DNA of 64,000 bases from Symbiodinium natans (GCA_905221605.1 CAJNDS010002179.1:600001-664000), one strand, 5' to 3'. Counted from the stretch's first letter, positions 1 through 13,100 are shown. A program made the numbers and translations. The notes: a model not told the origin generated them from the letters alone.

Positions 1-115
1 GCCCTCTGGAATCCCTGGGATGTTCTTGGGTGCGAAGGAGCGTCGCTGGAGGCTGCGGCTACGATGATTGCCGATGCACGGGCATCGAACTCGTTGTGTG
101 AGAGGTGTAGCCTTG
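1..115 (-). CDS. Candidate partial exon at window edge
   Basis: Open frame HLSHNEFDARASAIIVAAAS then SDAPSHPRTSQGFQ, running off the window. No family recognised. Confidence 0.33.
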
Positions 116-616
116 GCACTGATCGGAGGTTCTATTAACCCAATACTAACTGCACTTATAACCCAATTGTAAGTACCGTGAACCTTCAAGTATGGATGTT
201 TGCAATCGAACATGTTGGGAGTGGTATCAGAATATGACCTCCAGACTTCCTGATTTCCTGACTCTGACAGAAACGGCAGATGCAGCAAGGGACGCTGCCT
301 GGACGACCAAACACGCATGTCAACGCCGAGCTTGCAAGCTCCTTCCTTCATGGCATCAGCGAGCAGGCTCAGCGGTCACCCCAGAAAGAAAGAACGCAAA
401 CTAAGCTCCAAACCCCAACGCTACCAAACCCCTCAACTGCTAACTACGACCCTAGACCCCAAACCCGAGACCCTAAACCCTAGTTCAGAAAAGCCAGTAT
501 GTTCAGATATATGAAGAGGGCCCTTCACCCAAACGTGGAAGGTTCTCATTTTCTGAGCTGCCCTGCTCTTGCAGACATCCATCCGAACTCCTCCGGGCTG
601 AAACTTGCTTAGGGTT

Positions 617-722
617 TAGGTTGGGATGTTCCCCCTTTTAAATATTACGGTCCTCAACAAAGACTACAGTACCCCCTACGATAATCCCTATTAAGGCCTG
701 TAAGTGAAAGGGGGAACATCTC
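617..722. repeat. Inverted-repeat element family 1 (GGGATGTTCCCCCTTATA), about 100 bp
   Basis: TIR element: TGGGATGTTCCCCCTTATAC ... GTATAAGGGGGAACATCCCA with a core AGTCCTT--TAGGGATTGTAGTACC and TATAATCCCTATTAAGGACTG. Copies also near 793-890, 3104-3216, 7093-7195, 23525-23624, 48757-48855, 52946-53040; diverged partners at 2065-2155 and 3013-3110. Non-autonomous, MITE- or introner-like. Confidence 0.9.
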
Positions 723-982
723 AAGGTTCAGGGTTGCAGGGCTGGGCTAGTACGAAGGCGGGGGATTGCTGGGTGTAGGCATGACTAAGCTTGGGATGTT
801 CCCACTTCTACTAACAGTCCTTAGTAGGGACTGTAGTACCACCTATTATAATATATTCAGGACTGTTGGTAAAAGGGGGAACATCCCAAGACTAAGCTTC
901 AACGGGGCCCCCCGTTAAAAGCGTGCGGAACCTTCCAACCAGCACCGCATCATACAGGGCCCGGGAGTTTCAAAGAGACGTC

Positions 983-1070
983 ACTATAGGATGGCCCTTG
1001 AAACCCTCTGAAAGATGTTCCGAAATATAATCCTCTTGCTCCCAATAACGGAATATGAAGATGTCCCAAG
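983..1070. repeat. Inverted-repeat element family 7 (AGGATGGCCCTTAAAACCCT)
   Basis: GGATGGCC-TTAAAACCCTCT-AAAAATATTCC then GATGATCCTCT and GATGTCCCAAGGGCCTACC. Copies near 17571-17640, 33233-33400, 33400-33500, 42554-42652, 47424-47516; a fragment at 19975-20000. The 42.6 kb copy lies directly upstream of the ubiquitin-like exon. Confidence 0.78.
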
Positions 1071-2344
1071 GGCCTACCTACCTAGTATTTCATCATGCCA
1101 TGAGGCCTTAATGGGCATGCAGAGGGATTGAACGTAGGAAGCTAGCGAGGGATGACCCGCACAAAGGTAGCAAAAGCCCGTTTGACCCAGCTAGCACTAG
1201 GGTTTACGGGGTTTTCGGGCCTATTTTAGGGTACAGGGTTTAGAACCCTGAGCTGGGCTCTAGTGACTCTACTGACCCTCTGCCCGCCTGAGATACTCAG
1301 CGAAGGGTCCTTGGTGAGCGTGGCAAATGGACACCCTTGGGCTTGGAGCTCGTGGTTTCAAGAAGTCTATTAAGAGGAGGCTGGGATGAGTTGATCAAGT
1401 CCGGGCGTCACAAGACAAAAACAGAAGCCCAGAGTGAGAGAGATGGGAGACTGTCACGCAATGGAGAGAGAGAGAGAGAGATAAAAAAAAAAAAAAGAAC
1501 GAGAAAGAGAAAAAGAGAGATAAAGAAAAAAAAGGAGAAAGGGAGATAAGGGGAGAGTGAGTGATCCCCGAGCTTGGCTGAAGCTTCGACAAGTCGACAC
1601 GTAGGCAAGGGCTCAAGTGCACAGCATCTGTTTGCTAAGCCCCCCTGAACTTCCTAAACCCTTTTTAGGGTTAGGGGGTTTAGGGTTTAGGGTTTTAGGG
1701 TTGAGGGTTTTAGGGCTGAGGGTTTAGGGTTTAGGGTTTAGGGCTTTTGAAACCGGAACTGAGCTCCATGCCGGCGTCACAAACACTCTGAAGTGCTGGC
1801 TTCAGTGAAACTCTACAGTAGGGGGCACCTCTCAAGGTTCGTTGATGAAAGCCAAAAGCATCCCTAAACCCAAAACCCTAAACCCTTTTTCCTAAATCCC
1901 AAACCCCCTAAGCGCTGACAGTTCAGAACACGCTGAGCTCGCCACCACCATCCCGTAGCAGATTGTGGTGCAACTTCAACACCTCAACACCCACAAAACT
2001 TCGTGGTTTCGGGTTTGAGGGTTTACGCTTTAGTCAATTCGCCCAACGCTACCTACAAACAAGTATGGATATCTCTTGGCTTATGCTAACAGTGCTTCGT
2101 CGGGATCATAGTACCCCGTAATATAATCCCTATTGGGACATCCTTAAGACATCTCTAAGATGCAAATGCGTAACATGCTCATCGGAGACTGCACCCCTGT
2201 CCCTCCACACCCTTCTGCGTCAAGCACTTTTGGCTGAGGCTTTCTTGAAGTGGGGGTTTCCTCCTGATTATAAGGAGATCCTACAATTTGGGGTCTATAT
2301 TCGGATCCCCTACTTTCGCCAACCCCCAAGTTGGTCTAAGGTCT

Positions 2345-2447
2345 AGAGAAATTTCGTACGCCCCGGAATTTGGGGCAGCGATAGTCGCACTTGGGTAGAT
2401 GACACCTCCGGCAGCGTAAGATGCCCTCAGCATCTCGACGCCCAAGC
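2345..2447 (-). CDS. Candidate exon with Cys cluster
   Basis: Frame reads GRRDAEGILRCRRCHLPKCD then YRCPKFRG. The C-x2-C-H-x3-C-x3-C spacing could bind zinc. An island just before TTTAGGG repeats at 2459-2490. Confidence 0.4.
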
Positions 2448-2875
2448 TCCGCATCAGGGTTTAGGGTTTAGGATTTAGGGTTTAGGGTTTGAAACGCCCA
2501 GAAGCCACTTGAAGCCACCTCAATCTCCCTACCAAAGCCACCAAAAGCCCAGACCGCGAAGCCGCCCATAATTGAAGCTTGCTCCTTGGCGGCCACATGA
2601 GAACTTTGTTTGAGTTCAAGCCGCATGAATAGGAATTCTGGCGGCCACGAAGGCGCGCAACCTGGGCCCAGCAAGCCACATTCGCTTCATGTGGGATTTT
2701 GTGGGCTCCAAGGGGTGCAGTCGACTTCTAAGGGACCCAACACAATCAAGGACCTACAAAGAGCTCTGCAGTTTCGATCGAAAGCAAATGTTCCATGATC
2801 CATCGGCGACAGGCCTTACTTGCCAGTACTTTATATGTGGCTGGCGTGCCTGTTTAAGGTTGATGCCCTAAACCC

Positions 2876-3002
2876 TAAAGCTTTGCGGACTTCCTGGCGT
2901 CGACCCTCTAGGCGCGTGGCAGCTTCGCTGCGCCAGTAGACGTGAGCTTGTTCCTGGCTGAATGTATGAGCCGGACAAGTCTGACAGTGTGGACCCCTTT
3001 TA
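2876..3002 (-). CDS. Candidate exon, CxxC-containing
   Basis: Frame reads HCQTCPAHTFSQEQAHVYWR then SEAATRLEGRRQEVRKAL. Ends at a CCCTAAA unit. No family recognised. Confidence 0.38.
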
Positions 3003-3366
3003 AGTGGTTTAGCTTGGGATGTTTTTTTTATAATTATTCTAGCAGCTCTTACTAGGATCATGGTACCCTGCACTTATTATTATTATTATTATCCCTGTGA
3101 AGGCTAAGGGGATGTGCCCCCTTATACAAACAGTTCCTTACTAGGGATTATAGTACCCTGTATTTATCATAATCCCCATTAAGGACTGCTAGTGTAAGGG
3201 GGAACATTTCAAGGAGGGCCCCTGAGGTGGTGGCTTTTGGGGCTTCCCGGTTCTCATGGTCGCATGACCCTACCCTTTCACGAGAGCAAAGGGCCAAACC
3301 AGCCCCAGCAATCGTGTATATTGAAGAAACAGAAAGAAAGAAACTCCCGCTTCTTCCCACCCCCCG

Positions 3367-3398
<32 letters not shown>

Positions 3399-3930
3399 AC
3401 TTCATCTGAGCCAGGCAGCTCGGAGAAGTCGACCAGGCCAGCGCGCAACAACTTGATGCCGCTGCCTGGGATCGTTTGGGGTGGGGGCCTACCTAAAAAT
3501 AGTACCATGGCGTAGGTTGTGCCCCAAGCAACACACATTAAAGCCGAGAACCCAAACTGACCGGCCGAAAACACATCAAAAGGCCCTCAAGCGAAAAGGC
3601 GCTGCAAGCCCTTAGTCCCTGACCGAACTTGCCCGAGTGGTGCACGAACCACAAACTCCAGTCGTCGGCTGCCTGCAGAGTGACTTTGCTAAATCTGTCT
3701 GTTCGATGTCCTCTCGACTCAGGAGATATTGAGAGCGCAGCTGTGAAACCTCCAACAACCACCGCCCAAAAAACCCTAAACCTTACACCCTATGAAGCCC
3801 TAAACACTGAACCCTAAACCCTGGCCCTGCCTCTAAGCCCCTAAACCCTGCACCCGAAACCCCACTAAGCTGGCTTTGTCCAAATAGGAGAGACAGGTTC
3901 GACGGTTGTACTGTAACCCCGCTCACTGAC

Positions 3931-4014
3931 TGGGAAGGTCCTGGTCTGTTATGCCCAAGCCGTTCATGGCCACTTTCAGCTGCTTCTCCTCCGAGCAAGC
4001 GGGAACCAGTGGCC
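3931..4014 (-). CDS. Candidate exon, faint annexin-repeat resemblance
   Basis: Acceptor TTCCAAG, GT donor; reads PLVPACSEEKQLKVAMNGLG then ITDQDL. The AM-GLG-TD--L pattern recalls the start of annexin repeats (calcium-dependent lipid binding). Only one partial repeat is visible. Confidence 0.33.
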
Positions 4015-4140
4015 CTTGGAACCCCTAAAGTGGGTGAGCTGCCTGGCCATGGGCAATTGCGAGCCTCACAATGTGCGCATGGGCTCAATTTGCTTCAGCC
4101 TCTGTAGGAAGGGGGCCCTGGGGAGCTGAACCACTCCTGG

Positions 4141-4226
4141 GCCCTCCCTAGCAGGATGGGCTATCATACCTTATCACCCCCTGAACAAGGCCCTGTATGA
4201 GGTAAGGCCGAATAGCCCATCCTGGC
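4141..4226. repeat. Inverted-repeat element family 8 (AGGATGGGCTATCATACC)
   Basis: AGGATGGGCTATCATACCTT and AAGGCCGAATAGCCCATCCT enclose about 45 bp. A matching end (GGGTATGATAGCCCA) is the last feature of the window near 63986-64000. Confidence 0.65.
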
Positions 4227-4436
4227 AAGACCCCCAACATCTCTCTAAGCCTGCGAAGCTTTTCCGCCTTCGTCTTCCTTTTTCTTCCTGGGGAAGGCCA
4301 AGCCCTAAACCCTAAACCCTAAACCCTAAACCCTAAACCCTAAACCCTAAACCCTAAAACCTAAACCCTAAAACCTAAACCCTAAACCCTAAACCCTAAA
4401 CCCTAAACCCTAAACCCTAAACCCTAAACCTTCGGT

Positions 4437-5058
4437 TTTCCTGCGCCCTCCCGTCCTTATCGAAGCTTAGCCGCGAGGCCCATATCGCCTGGCGTTGGCA
4501 GTCTTTTGCAGGCCGGTGCAGCGAGCGCGGACCCGGGGAGCCCTCTAGTCTATGCCCTTAATCTTCGGGGATAGGTGACCTTAAGTCATTAATGAACTGC
4601 ATATGAAGGCTCCTTTGTATGATTTAAGGAAATAGGTGACCTTAAGTCGTATGAACTGCATATGAAGGCTCCTTTGTATGACTTAAGGAAGTAGATGTCG
4701 GTATCGGAAAGTCGCAGCCAGCATTCCAGGCTTGCAAGGCCAAAGGGGTCACTGTAAAGTTCTGGTCTACCAATTGCTTAACAACCCCCCCCCCCCAAAA
4801 AAAAAAAAGGTGAATAAATAAATAAATAATAATAATAAAGGTTCTTCCTTATAAGGAAATTTTCGGGATTATTATTTTCTCTATTTTTTGGGGTAGTTCT
4901 GGTGGGTCATCTGCATTGTGGGTCGCCTCCCGACGGGCAGCTTCTCCTCCAGGCGACGGGCAAGACGTGCCACCGGTTTAGGGTTTAGGGTTTAGGGTAT
5001 CAAAGGAGCTGAAGATACCGAAGCCTTCTCTCAGACGTGTGCCAAGGGATGCGACTAC
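4437..5058 (-). CDS. Three candidate short exons between telomere-like arrays
   Basis: 4437-4500 reads CQRQAIWASRLSFDKDGRAQ; 4908-4976 reads VARLARRLEEKLPVGRRPTM; 5000-5058 reads ASLGTRLREGFGIFSSF. Each is G/C-ending in codon usage and touches CCCTAAA or TTTAGGG repeats. A 61-bp direct repeat (4571-4690) lies between them. Confidence 0.33.
4571..4690. repeat. 61-bp direct repeat, two copies
   Basis: ATAGGTGACCTTAAGTC ... CTGCATATGAAGGCTCCTTT occurs at 4571 and 4632; each ends ATGAxTTAAGGAA. Inner TTAAGTCAT/ATGACTTAA makes each copy a weak hairpin. Confidence 0.9.
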
Positions 5059-7367
5059 AGCAAGACTAGCCCCCCCCCCCTCCCCCCATCATGAGCCGCC
5101 AGTACTCCAGCGCTCCTTGTGCCTTGCCACCTCAGTTGTGATTCGTCATGCCCTAAACCCTAAACCCTGAACCCTGAACCCTAAACCCTTCTGCCAGGTC
5201 GATGCCGGAAGTAGGGGGCTGCGTGGAGCCATCATAAACCATCCTGCTAGCTTCGTCTAAGCCCTGTCGTGCCGGGATTTGGAAATCCTATAAACCCTAA
5301 ACTAAACCCCAAGCTCCTTTTCGTAACTCCCTTGGCATGGCTCTCAACCGGGCAGTCTGCTTCTGTCTGCTTAAGCCCTGCATGGGGCTGACGGGCGCTC
5401 TGGGGGAGAGTTGAGCAGGTTTCGGGATGCTCACTCGAGTGTGGGGGCCTCTGCTTTTTTTTTTAAAGTTTAGGGTTTAGGGTTCAAAAAAAAAGTCAGC
5501 TGTCACAACACCCCAGTCTTGAGAGCATCCAAGTCACTGAATGCAGATGCCTGGCGTGGGGAGCGCGGCGGGGCCAAGCAACGGAAACCGTGGCACTGCC
5601 AAAGTGTCATCCCCGAAACAAAGCTGGCTCCAAACAATGCCAACTATTGCAGTTCCAATCGCTTCCCGACCCAAGCCCCCCCCCCCCCCCTAAACCCTAA
5701 ACCCTAAACCCCATAAACATAACAAAAAAGCATGAAGCCCCTCTTGCCGGATGGGCTGCCTCTTCGCGGCTGGCTTGGCCGCGGCGGTGCGACCGCAGTC
5801 CTGTGCAGCTTAAGGGAGCACTATGTACGCGCCATCAGCGCCTAGCAGGGTCGTTGAAACTAGGGGCATGCATGAGTCTATCAAGCCGCCTCATGTGCGC
5901 GCGAGCGTAGGTCATAAACAAGTTTTCCAAGTCTTCCCTGACCTTCCCCCGCCCCACCTGGCTGCGCCATGGCGGCGTTGGCCGGGTGCTCTGACCGGCA
6001 CGAAAGACCCGCCTGCTAAGCCCTGCCCGCCTTTAACTGGGGAACTGCACTTGGATCTACAATGATCTACAAACAGATATGTCCCGCATATAGAACGCAG
6101 AGCTTCTGGCATAACTACGGTAGTGCTGGAGTATGCCTGGCTCCAGCCACAAATTTTATCAAAGCTGATGCAAGGCGAGCTTGGAAGAGGTGGACGCGGG
6201 GGCAGCGCTCACGCAGACTAGTGGGCCAAGTCGGTCCGCTTCCTGTCTGGCAAGCTAGTGTGGAAGCTTGTGACAGTCCAGGCTGAGTGCGTTTGCAGAC
6301 ATTTGGGCGACAATTGCCAGGACGTATACATGACAATTTCAAATGTGAACAGTGTGACCGATCAGCACATGTTCTGCTCTGGTACGATGGCCCACTGCAA
6401 GCGGCGGCTCAGTGTCGAGCCTCTCCTACAGGCCCGTTGGCCCTTGCACTGCCACCCTAGCGCGGGTGTTGCAAAGCTTGAGCCGTAACAAGCATGACGC
6501 AAGAACAACGGAATACCGACCCATAGCACTTGCTGCACCATGCTGCACCAGTACAGCAATACCCTGGTCATGCTTTGAGCCCAAAAGGACCACTACTCAT
6601 GTGTGCCGCAGCACTCGGCAACCATAGGGCATCCTTGTAGCTCAGGAAACCTTTTGGGTGTGGCGCGGTACAGTTTTGGAGGTCTCACAAATGTGATCTA
6701 CAGCACTTCGGGTTGCAGGGCCGGCTTCTTCAGATGCACTAGTTTGGCGGACTCGAATAGCGCCTGCTACGAGAAGCACTATAGCAACGATGCAACTTAA
6801 CTACAAAAAAACAGATTGATACCAGTATGAAGGGCCGCATGCATTTACCTGGCGTCGCAGAAGAACCGCGCACCTGCAATGTAAACATCGCCAGCGCCCG
6901 TTGTATCCGCAATGGCCTCCAGGTGGATCGTAAAGGCAAGTGCATGTGGGCATTGCGCTCAGGGTTCGTGCACTAGCTGATTTAAAACCCAAGCCAGTCG
7001 CTTAACCCGACAATCCTGTGAATCCTGGCAGATCTTACATCAGCAGCGATGATGGGATGCCATAAAGCACATGTTGGAACCCTAAACCCTGAACTTGGGA
7101 TGTTCCCCTTATACTAACAGTCCAATCGGGATTCTAGTACCCCCCGTTGTAATCCCTATCAAGGACGGGTAGTATAGTATAAGGGGGAACATCCCAACCC
7201 TAAACCCTAAACCGATGCATACAGAGATCTTTCTTTAAAGGCCACCGGGGACTGGGTAATGGGACTCGCACCTCTCACCCTCTAATACGCAGACGCCATC
7301 GTCTAATCGTCTATAACCGGTTTAGGTTTCTGATGGTCTGACTTTGGGTGCCAAGGGAATGGTACGA

Positions 7368-7460
7368 GAGTTTATGGTTCATATACCTTAATAGGGGCTA
7401 AACTAGTATAGAGTATATGACCCCACTTTTAGGGTTCATGTGGTCCCCAAGGTTCTGATA
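7368..7460. repeat. Inverted-repeat element family 4 (GGTTCATATACC / GGGGTCATATACCC)
   Basis: Typical end TTGGGGACCAAATGAACCCT and GGGTATATGACCCC. Copies near 8838-8935, 22618-22735, 51897-51972; halves near 21600-21668, 26640-26705 and 21270-21420. Confidence 0.78.
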
Positions 7461-7559
7461 GTCTGATAGGCCAGCAGATGTCAGATCAACCGCGGGCAGG
7501 CCTCATCTGCCCCGAGCGGCCACGCCTCCGATCACGGCAAGCTTAGGGTTTTTTAGGGC

Positions 7560-7651
7560 TTCGGGTTTTCAGGGTGAGGTGGAGGTGTTGCGCCTACCCA
7601 GCTCGAAGCCTGTGATTGCAAAGTTCTCTCAGCTTTCTCGGCTTGTCCTAC
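7560..7651 (-). CDS. Candidate exon, unrecognised
   Basis: Good acceptor CTTATGTTGCAG; reads VGQAEKAERTLQSQASSWVG then ATPPPHPENPKP. Confidence 0.4.
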
Positions 7652-8065
7652 CTGCAACATAAGGTGCCCAAGAAGGGGGAGCAAGGGCATGTGCGCGAAA
7701 GGCTCCTTAGTTCTCAGCCCGAAGCCCAAAGCCCCTAAACGCTCGACCTCGAAGTCCCTTTACAAAAAGGGTTTAGGGTCTATTGTCTTTTTTTCTTGGT
7801 TGGGGGGGTGGGTGAAGGCATTGGAAGGGAGATGGCAACCCTGCACTCTCGAAGCTTCGGTTTTTAAGAGCTTAGGGACGGTTAGGGTTTTCGGGTTTCC
7901 GTGCTTCGAAGTTTTTGTTTTTGGGCGGGGGGGGGGGGGGGGGGAGTGTCTTTTTCGTTCTCCTTAAGCTGGGGCGCTCGGCCTTGAAAACCCAAGCCCT
8001 TCCAAGAGACTTCGCCCCCCCCCCCCCCCCCGCCCCTGAGAACATCCCAAACCCCAAACCCTGAA

Positions 8066-8160
8066 TCACCCCTCGCGGAAGTCCATCAGAAACCGAACAT
8101 CAGAAACCTGACGAACGCACACGAACGCATCCCAGCACTCGAGCAAGTCGCATCGCAGGC
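8066..8160 (-). CDS. Candidate exon with TGA stop
   Basis: Frame LRCDLLECWDAFVCVRQVSD then VRFLMDFREG and TGA. No family recognised. Confidence 0.32.
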
Positions 8161-9010
8161 CAGGGTCAGGAAGCCGTCGAGGGAGCCAGCACAGCAGACC
8201 TATGTGAAGTAGGGTATATATTTCTTGTACCCCCGAAAGGACACCAGGAATACACACTCACCAATTGTAAAAGGAACCTTATATACACTCACAAATAACA
8301 GAAATACAAACCCTGCTTCTGTTAGAGTCTTGAGCCTTTGGGGCAGTTCAAGGCTTCTACGGGCATCCCATGATGAGTGGTCACACATTCCCTGTTCCGT
8401 TGCCGCACTCGTTTTGCAACTAACATGTCTCCCCAACGACACCTGGACCTGAATATGGGCACGAAAGTCTTCTTGGGACCCTCTTCAAGGCCACACAAGC
8501 CAGATGTCCGTGCTGAATCTGAAGACCCCGCGGGCTCAAAGCCTCCTTGATGCCTGAACCTGCAAACTTGAACGAAGTTGAGGCATCTAAAGGAACAGGA
8601 ACTCTGCTCCCATACAGGCTCCCTGAGCATTACGAAAGCCCAACATCTCCAGCTTGCGAGTCAAAGCCGGACACCCACCAAGCCTCCAAACTAAGTACCA
8701 GAATTCCAAAAACACCCTAAGTACGCGAATACCCTTAACAATAATACCTACACTCTTTAAACATACGCAATAAACTAAATACGTTCAATCAACAAAACAA
8801 CCCTTAACACCCTAAACCCTAACCTTACGGACCAAAGGAACCCTAAAAGAGATTACTGATTCACATACCCTAAGAGAGATGATAGCAGTACGGGGTATAT
8901 GACCCCAATTTGAGGGTTCATTTGGTCCCCAAGGAAAGGCTCGTCGGGTGTAGACCCTAAACCTCAACCCTAAACCCTAAACCCTAAACCCTAAACCCTA
9001 AACCCTAAAC

Positions 9011-9075
9011 CGCTCGGCTCCCATGCCACAGGCGCACCCAATCCCTTGAGCTCCTGGTCTTGGGGCTTCTGTTGG
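9011..9075 (-). CDS. Candidate exon in a telomere-bracketed island
   Basis: After CCAACAG reads KPQDQELKGLGAPVAWEPSG. The island spans CCCTAAA (8960-9010) to TTTAGGG (9085-9115). Confidence 0.35.
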
Positions 9076-9239
9076 TGGGGGTTCAGGGTTTAGGGTTTAG
9101 GGTTTAGGGTTTAGGGGCTTCAGGGGCCTTTTCAAGGGACTAAAGGAGGGACCCTTATCAGGGACATTAGGGATTGTTTAGGGGTTATTTAGGGGCTACT
9201 TAGGTATAGCAGTAGAAGGAAAAAGTTATCATAGCAATA

Positions 9240-9600
9240 CCTGCAACCTCTGGCAACCCCCGACCCTGAAAAGCCCTTCTTTCCAAGGCCTTAGGCCAAC
9301 ATTTTTCGCTCTCCCGGGCAGAGTCTATCGAGTTGGTCTTTGGTGCATCCGATTCCAGACCGACTTTACATGTCATTGTTTAGGGTAGGCGTTTACCTTG
9401 TTTCGTGCCTCTGGGGGTATGGGGCGGGGTGTAGAGCAGGTTTCTTGTGGCAGTAGGGTTTATATGTGCGGATCGCTCGCTCTTGGGGTGCAGTGGCCCA
9501 TGGCCCTTCTCGGCTGAGTGGCAGGTCGTCTTGAGCAATTTGCCGCACAAGTAAATCCTGAGGAGGTTGCCCGCGAATTCTTCGGATTCATGGCTATGGG
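9240..9600 (-). CDS. Two candidate exons
   Basis: 9385-9600: a long open frame EEFAGNLLRIYLCGKLLKTT, CHSAEKGHGPLHPKSERSAH. 9240-9375: GLESDAPKTNSIDSARESEK, CWPKALERRAFQG. Codon usage is G/C-ending; no family recognised. Confidence 0.38.
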
Positions 9601-10116
9601 ACCTACAGAAACTTAAAACCTGGAAATCCCAATTGGCCCTGTGAGGGCCCTGTGTCTATCCCAGGACCCTCAAACTTAAACGCTGGGACAGCATGGGTAC
9701 ACACTGCCAGGAAGTGGCAAGGGTTCCCCCCCCCCCCCCCGAACCTTTTCTGCATCCAGGAACCTAAACCCTAAATGAGGGTATACGAAAATAAGGGACG
9801 CCTAAGCCCTAATAAAGACCCCCAATAGTAGAATTCCCGTATAAACAAGACCCCAAAAAGGTACCCCTAATTTCGGAAACCCGCAAGTATAGTTATACAT
9901 GACAAGTATGGCAGACACAGCGCCCCAGCTCGGGGCTTGGCGCTGCTGGCAAAGTGAGAGTTCATGTCTTCCCAACGGTGCACAGGTTGCCTCCTCGAGC
10001 TTCTGTACAAGCGACTGCTGCTCAAGACGGGAACAAGGCGAGCACATGCGTCGATTACCTTCATGAATCAGCAAGTGCCCATGGGAGCAATCTACATTGA
10101 ACCTGGGCTCTGCTCA

Positions 10117-10180
10117 CTAGACGTCCATGTCGTCGAGCGAAGGGTTCGGGAGATCCTTCACGTCCGACTTCTCGCCAGAC
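10117..10180 (-). CDS. CacyBP/SIP terminal exon with stop
   Basis: Acceptor GAGCAG; its first base completes Arg of the previous exon, then SGEKSDVKDLPNPSLDDMDV and TAG. The acidic end is typical for SGS tails. Codon third positions are G/C-rich. Confidence 0.8.
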
Positions 10181-13100
10181 CTGCTCGTTGCCGGGTGCTG
10201 ATTGCTGGCGTCTTTCTGCTTGGCGGAAAGGCAAGGAAATCGTGGGGGGGGGGGGGGGGGTCGTTAAGCTTGCTTCTCATCATTGCATAATGGAATTGTG
10301 CAAAAGTAGCCGTCGACCCCACACGACGTCAGCATCGTCGGGGAACTCTTATACTTCACGCCACGTGCTCCCAGCGCTGCATCGTGATATTCATCTAAAT
10401 GTTTATGAGGACATAAGGGGACACGGTATACTTTGGCGGTCACTCCCAGCGCACCTGGCTTTGTACATGGCCTCCCCGATGATCTTTTTCATGTTGTCAT
10501 CACCGTCATCGTACAAGTCCTTCATCATCGACATGATGCTGTCCTTGTGGAGTTCTACTCGCAATGGATAGTGGACACATCCATCCCCAGGGCCCCAACT
10601 CCTGCATCCGCCATTACCACAAACGAGCACAAGCTTAGGATTGCAAACCTCTAGCTGGGCCGACCATCGCCAACACATCTTTAGAACCCAGGCTAGAGAA
10701 AAGGGGAATCTGTCCCCAGCAACCACATGTCAAACCCTGAACCCTTTTGCAACATGCCTCCCAGCTTCGGGTGCCTAAACCCTGAACCCTGAACCCTGAA
10801 CCCTGAACCCTGAACTCTGAGCCCTAAATCCTAAACCCTAAACCCTAAACCCTAAACCCTAAACCCTAAACCCTAAACCCTAAACCCAGTCAAGGTCCCT
10901 AAGCCCCTAAGTCCCCAAGCGTCCTGGGGGTTCTCTGACTTGGAGGCCGCGGGCTTGCGCTTGCCCTTCGCAACAAGATCCACCCATGAGTCGTAGCCAT
11001 ACTCGCCCTTCACCTTGGGGTCGTGGTGTAGGGCTTAGGGTTTAGGGTTTAGGGTTTAGGGTTTAGGGTTTAGGGTTTAGGGTTTAGGGTTTAGGGTTTA
11101 GGGTTTAGGGTCACCACCTGCAACCCAAGCCTAGGGTTTAGGGGTTAAGGTCGGTGACCCTCGGCTCTTTAGCCTGGGGCATGCAAGCGCCCATGGCTTA
11201 AGACCCTAAACCTTAAACCCTAAACCCTAAACCTTAAACCTTAAACCCTAAACCCTAAACCCTAAACCTAAGCAGTGGAAGCCTTGCGGAGGGTGATGAT
11301 CACATGGTTCTTCTTCACCTTAATGCTTGACTCCGCTGGCACGATGTCCTTTTCGAGGTTCGTGCGCACGAACCGATAGTTCCTAGGTAGGGCGAACGCA
11401 TGCATCTGACTCAACACCAGTTCAATGCTTAGCCCTGCCGTGCTAGACGTGGACCACACTCACTTCTAATGCACCTGATTCTATTGCACGGCACTAGCTT
11501 TCCTGCCGATGAGGGCATCTGATCTTAAAACTCATGGATTCCCCATCTTTGCTGTCCTACCAGGCTTTGTGAAAGCCCCATAAGCAGTAAGCCCCCGGTA
11601 CTGTCAACCAACTGCAATCATGATCGATACCGACCTCACAGCAGCTCCGAGCGCGTTCACAAGACATCTACTCAGCTCGGCGTCTTTCCATCCAAGCCTA
11701 CGACTTTGAGGTCGAATGCATCCTGGCACTCGGGAATTGGGCTGCCCTAAACCCTAAGCCCTATGCCCTAAACCCTAACCCTAAACCCTAAACCCTAAAC
11801 CCTAAACCCTTACGGGCCCTTCGGGTTTGAGTGCCGGGGGTTCTTCCGCTACTGGAGTTTCCAAGTCGAGGGTGATGGTGGAACCTTTCCGCTTTGTAGA
11901 CGCACAGAAGCAGCTAGAGTCGACGTCGGCGCAGGCGCAGGTCTCACTTGCACTGGAATTCTGAATTCTGGGCGAGCCAAGGATTATGAAGTTGTGGGTG
12001 GCTTTGAGGAGGGCGCAATCACTTTTGCAAATACTTCCAAGACAGCACATGTTCTTTCACGCAACGTCAAGAAGTCTGAAGCAATCTCCCGGCCTCCTTG
12101 AAATCGCAGGTGACGCTGTCGGCTGAGAGGCCCTCGACACCCTTGAGCCTCCGTTCCCGAGGCTTAGGTGAGCTTCGAGATCGGGGCTAATTTGTTGCCC
12201 TGCGTGTTACTTCGAATCCCAAACCCCTGTAAACCTGAAAAAGCCTCATGAGCCCCACAATAAGCATGATCTGGGTAAGCCCATTTAAAACCCCTTTAGT
12301 ACATAGGGCCCCTTGTAATCCCAACTAAGGACAATCCCAAAGGCCAAACTAGTTATGGGCTGGCAATTGCTTTTGCTCTGCGCCTTTACAATTCTGCCTT
12401 GACTTTCGGCTTCTGCTTCGGAGAGGTATCTCCCGGAGCCCTGACCTCTCATCCGGTTCTTTGCCATTCCCTCTGCCCTCAAATCTTTTCGCACATGGCC
12501 TCAGGTCTATGCTGATGTCTGGCTTGTTATAGCCACCCAAGTCCTGACAAGCATTGCTGATGTGCCCCACCCACCAGCCTCCATACAAGTCTCCCCGGAT
12601 TCCCCACGCGAACGGGAACCCTAAACCCTAAATCCCTGACAAGCGCTTAACACAACACTTCTCCCCCCCCGCTGCTCAAACACGGGTCTTCGGCACCCCC
12701 CCCCCCCCCCCCCCCCCCCCCTCAGCACCCTGGCAGCTCTCAGCATCCTACCCTTTTTTGAGCACGGACTGAGGGGCATGCCGGCAGCTCAGGGGACATG
12801 TGTTGACGCTATGCATCACAGATCCACTTCCGAGCACAAACTAGAAGACTAACGACACGCACACCAATTCCGGTCAGGTGTTGTCTGCACATTTTCCAAG
12901 TGACTGGAGGCGTTGCCGCCTGCGACGACTCCTGTCCTCAACCTTTTTGGCATAAGCCCGTGCCTGCACCTCTTCAAGGGTCATGTGCGGCAACCATGGC
13001 ATCACAACCGACGACGACACATCACTGCTTGCCTCTGCTGATGACTCGCATCTGGACATAATCCGCGTTGATATGGGTTCGCCAACGGAATGGCTGAGTT

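Noticed and set aside
6412-6627. TEYRPIALA as a LINE reverse transcriptase motif
   Set aside because: The YRPIAL string is suggestive, but neither the preceding nor the following RT motifs are found nearby. Too little to call.
10280-10385. Minus open stretch AALGARGVKYKSSPTMLTSC as an exon
   Set aside because: It falls in the last CacyBP intron; the flanking exons join in phase without it.
11818-11900. Minus open stretch RKGSTITLDLETPVAEEPPA as an exon
   Set aside because: It lies inside the CacyBP intron between two exons that join perfectly in phase without it. It shows that protein-like stretches occur in introns here.
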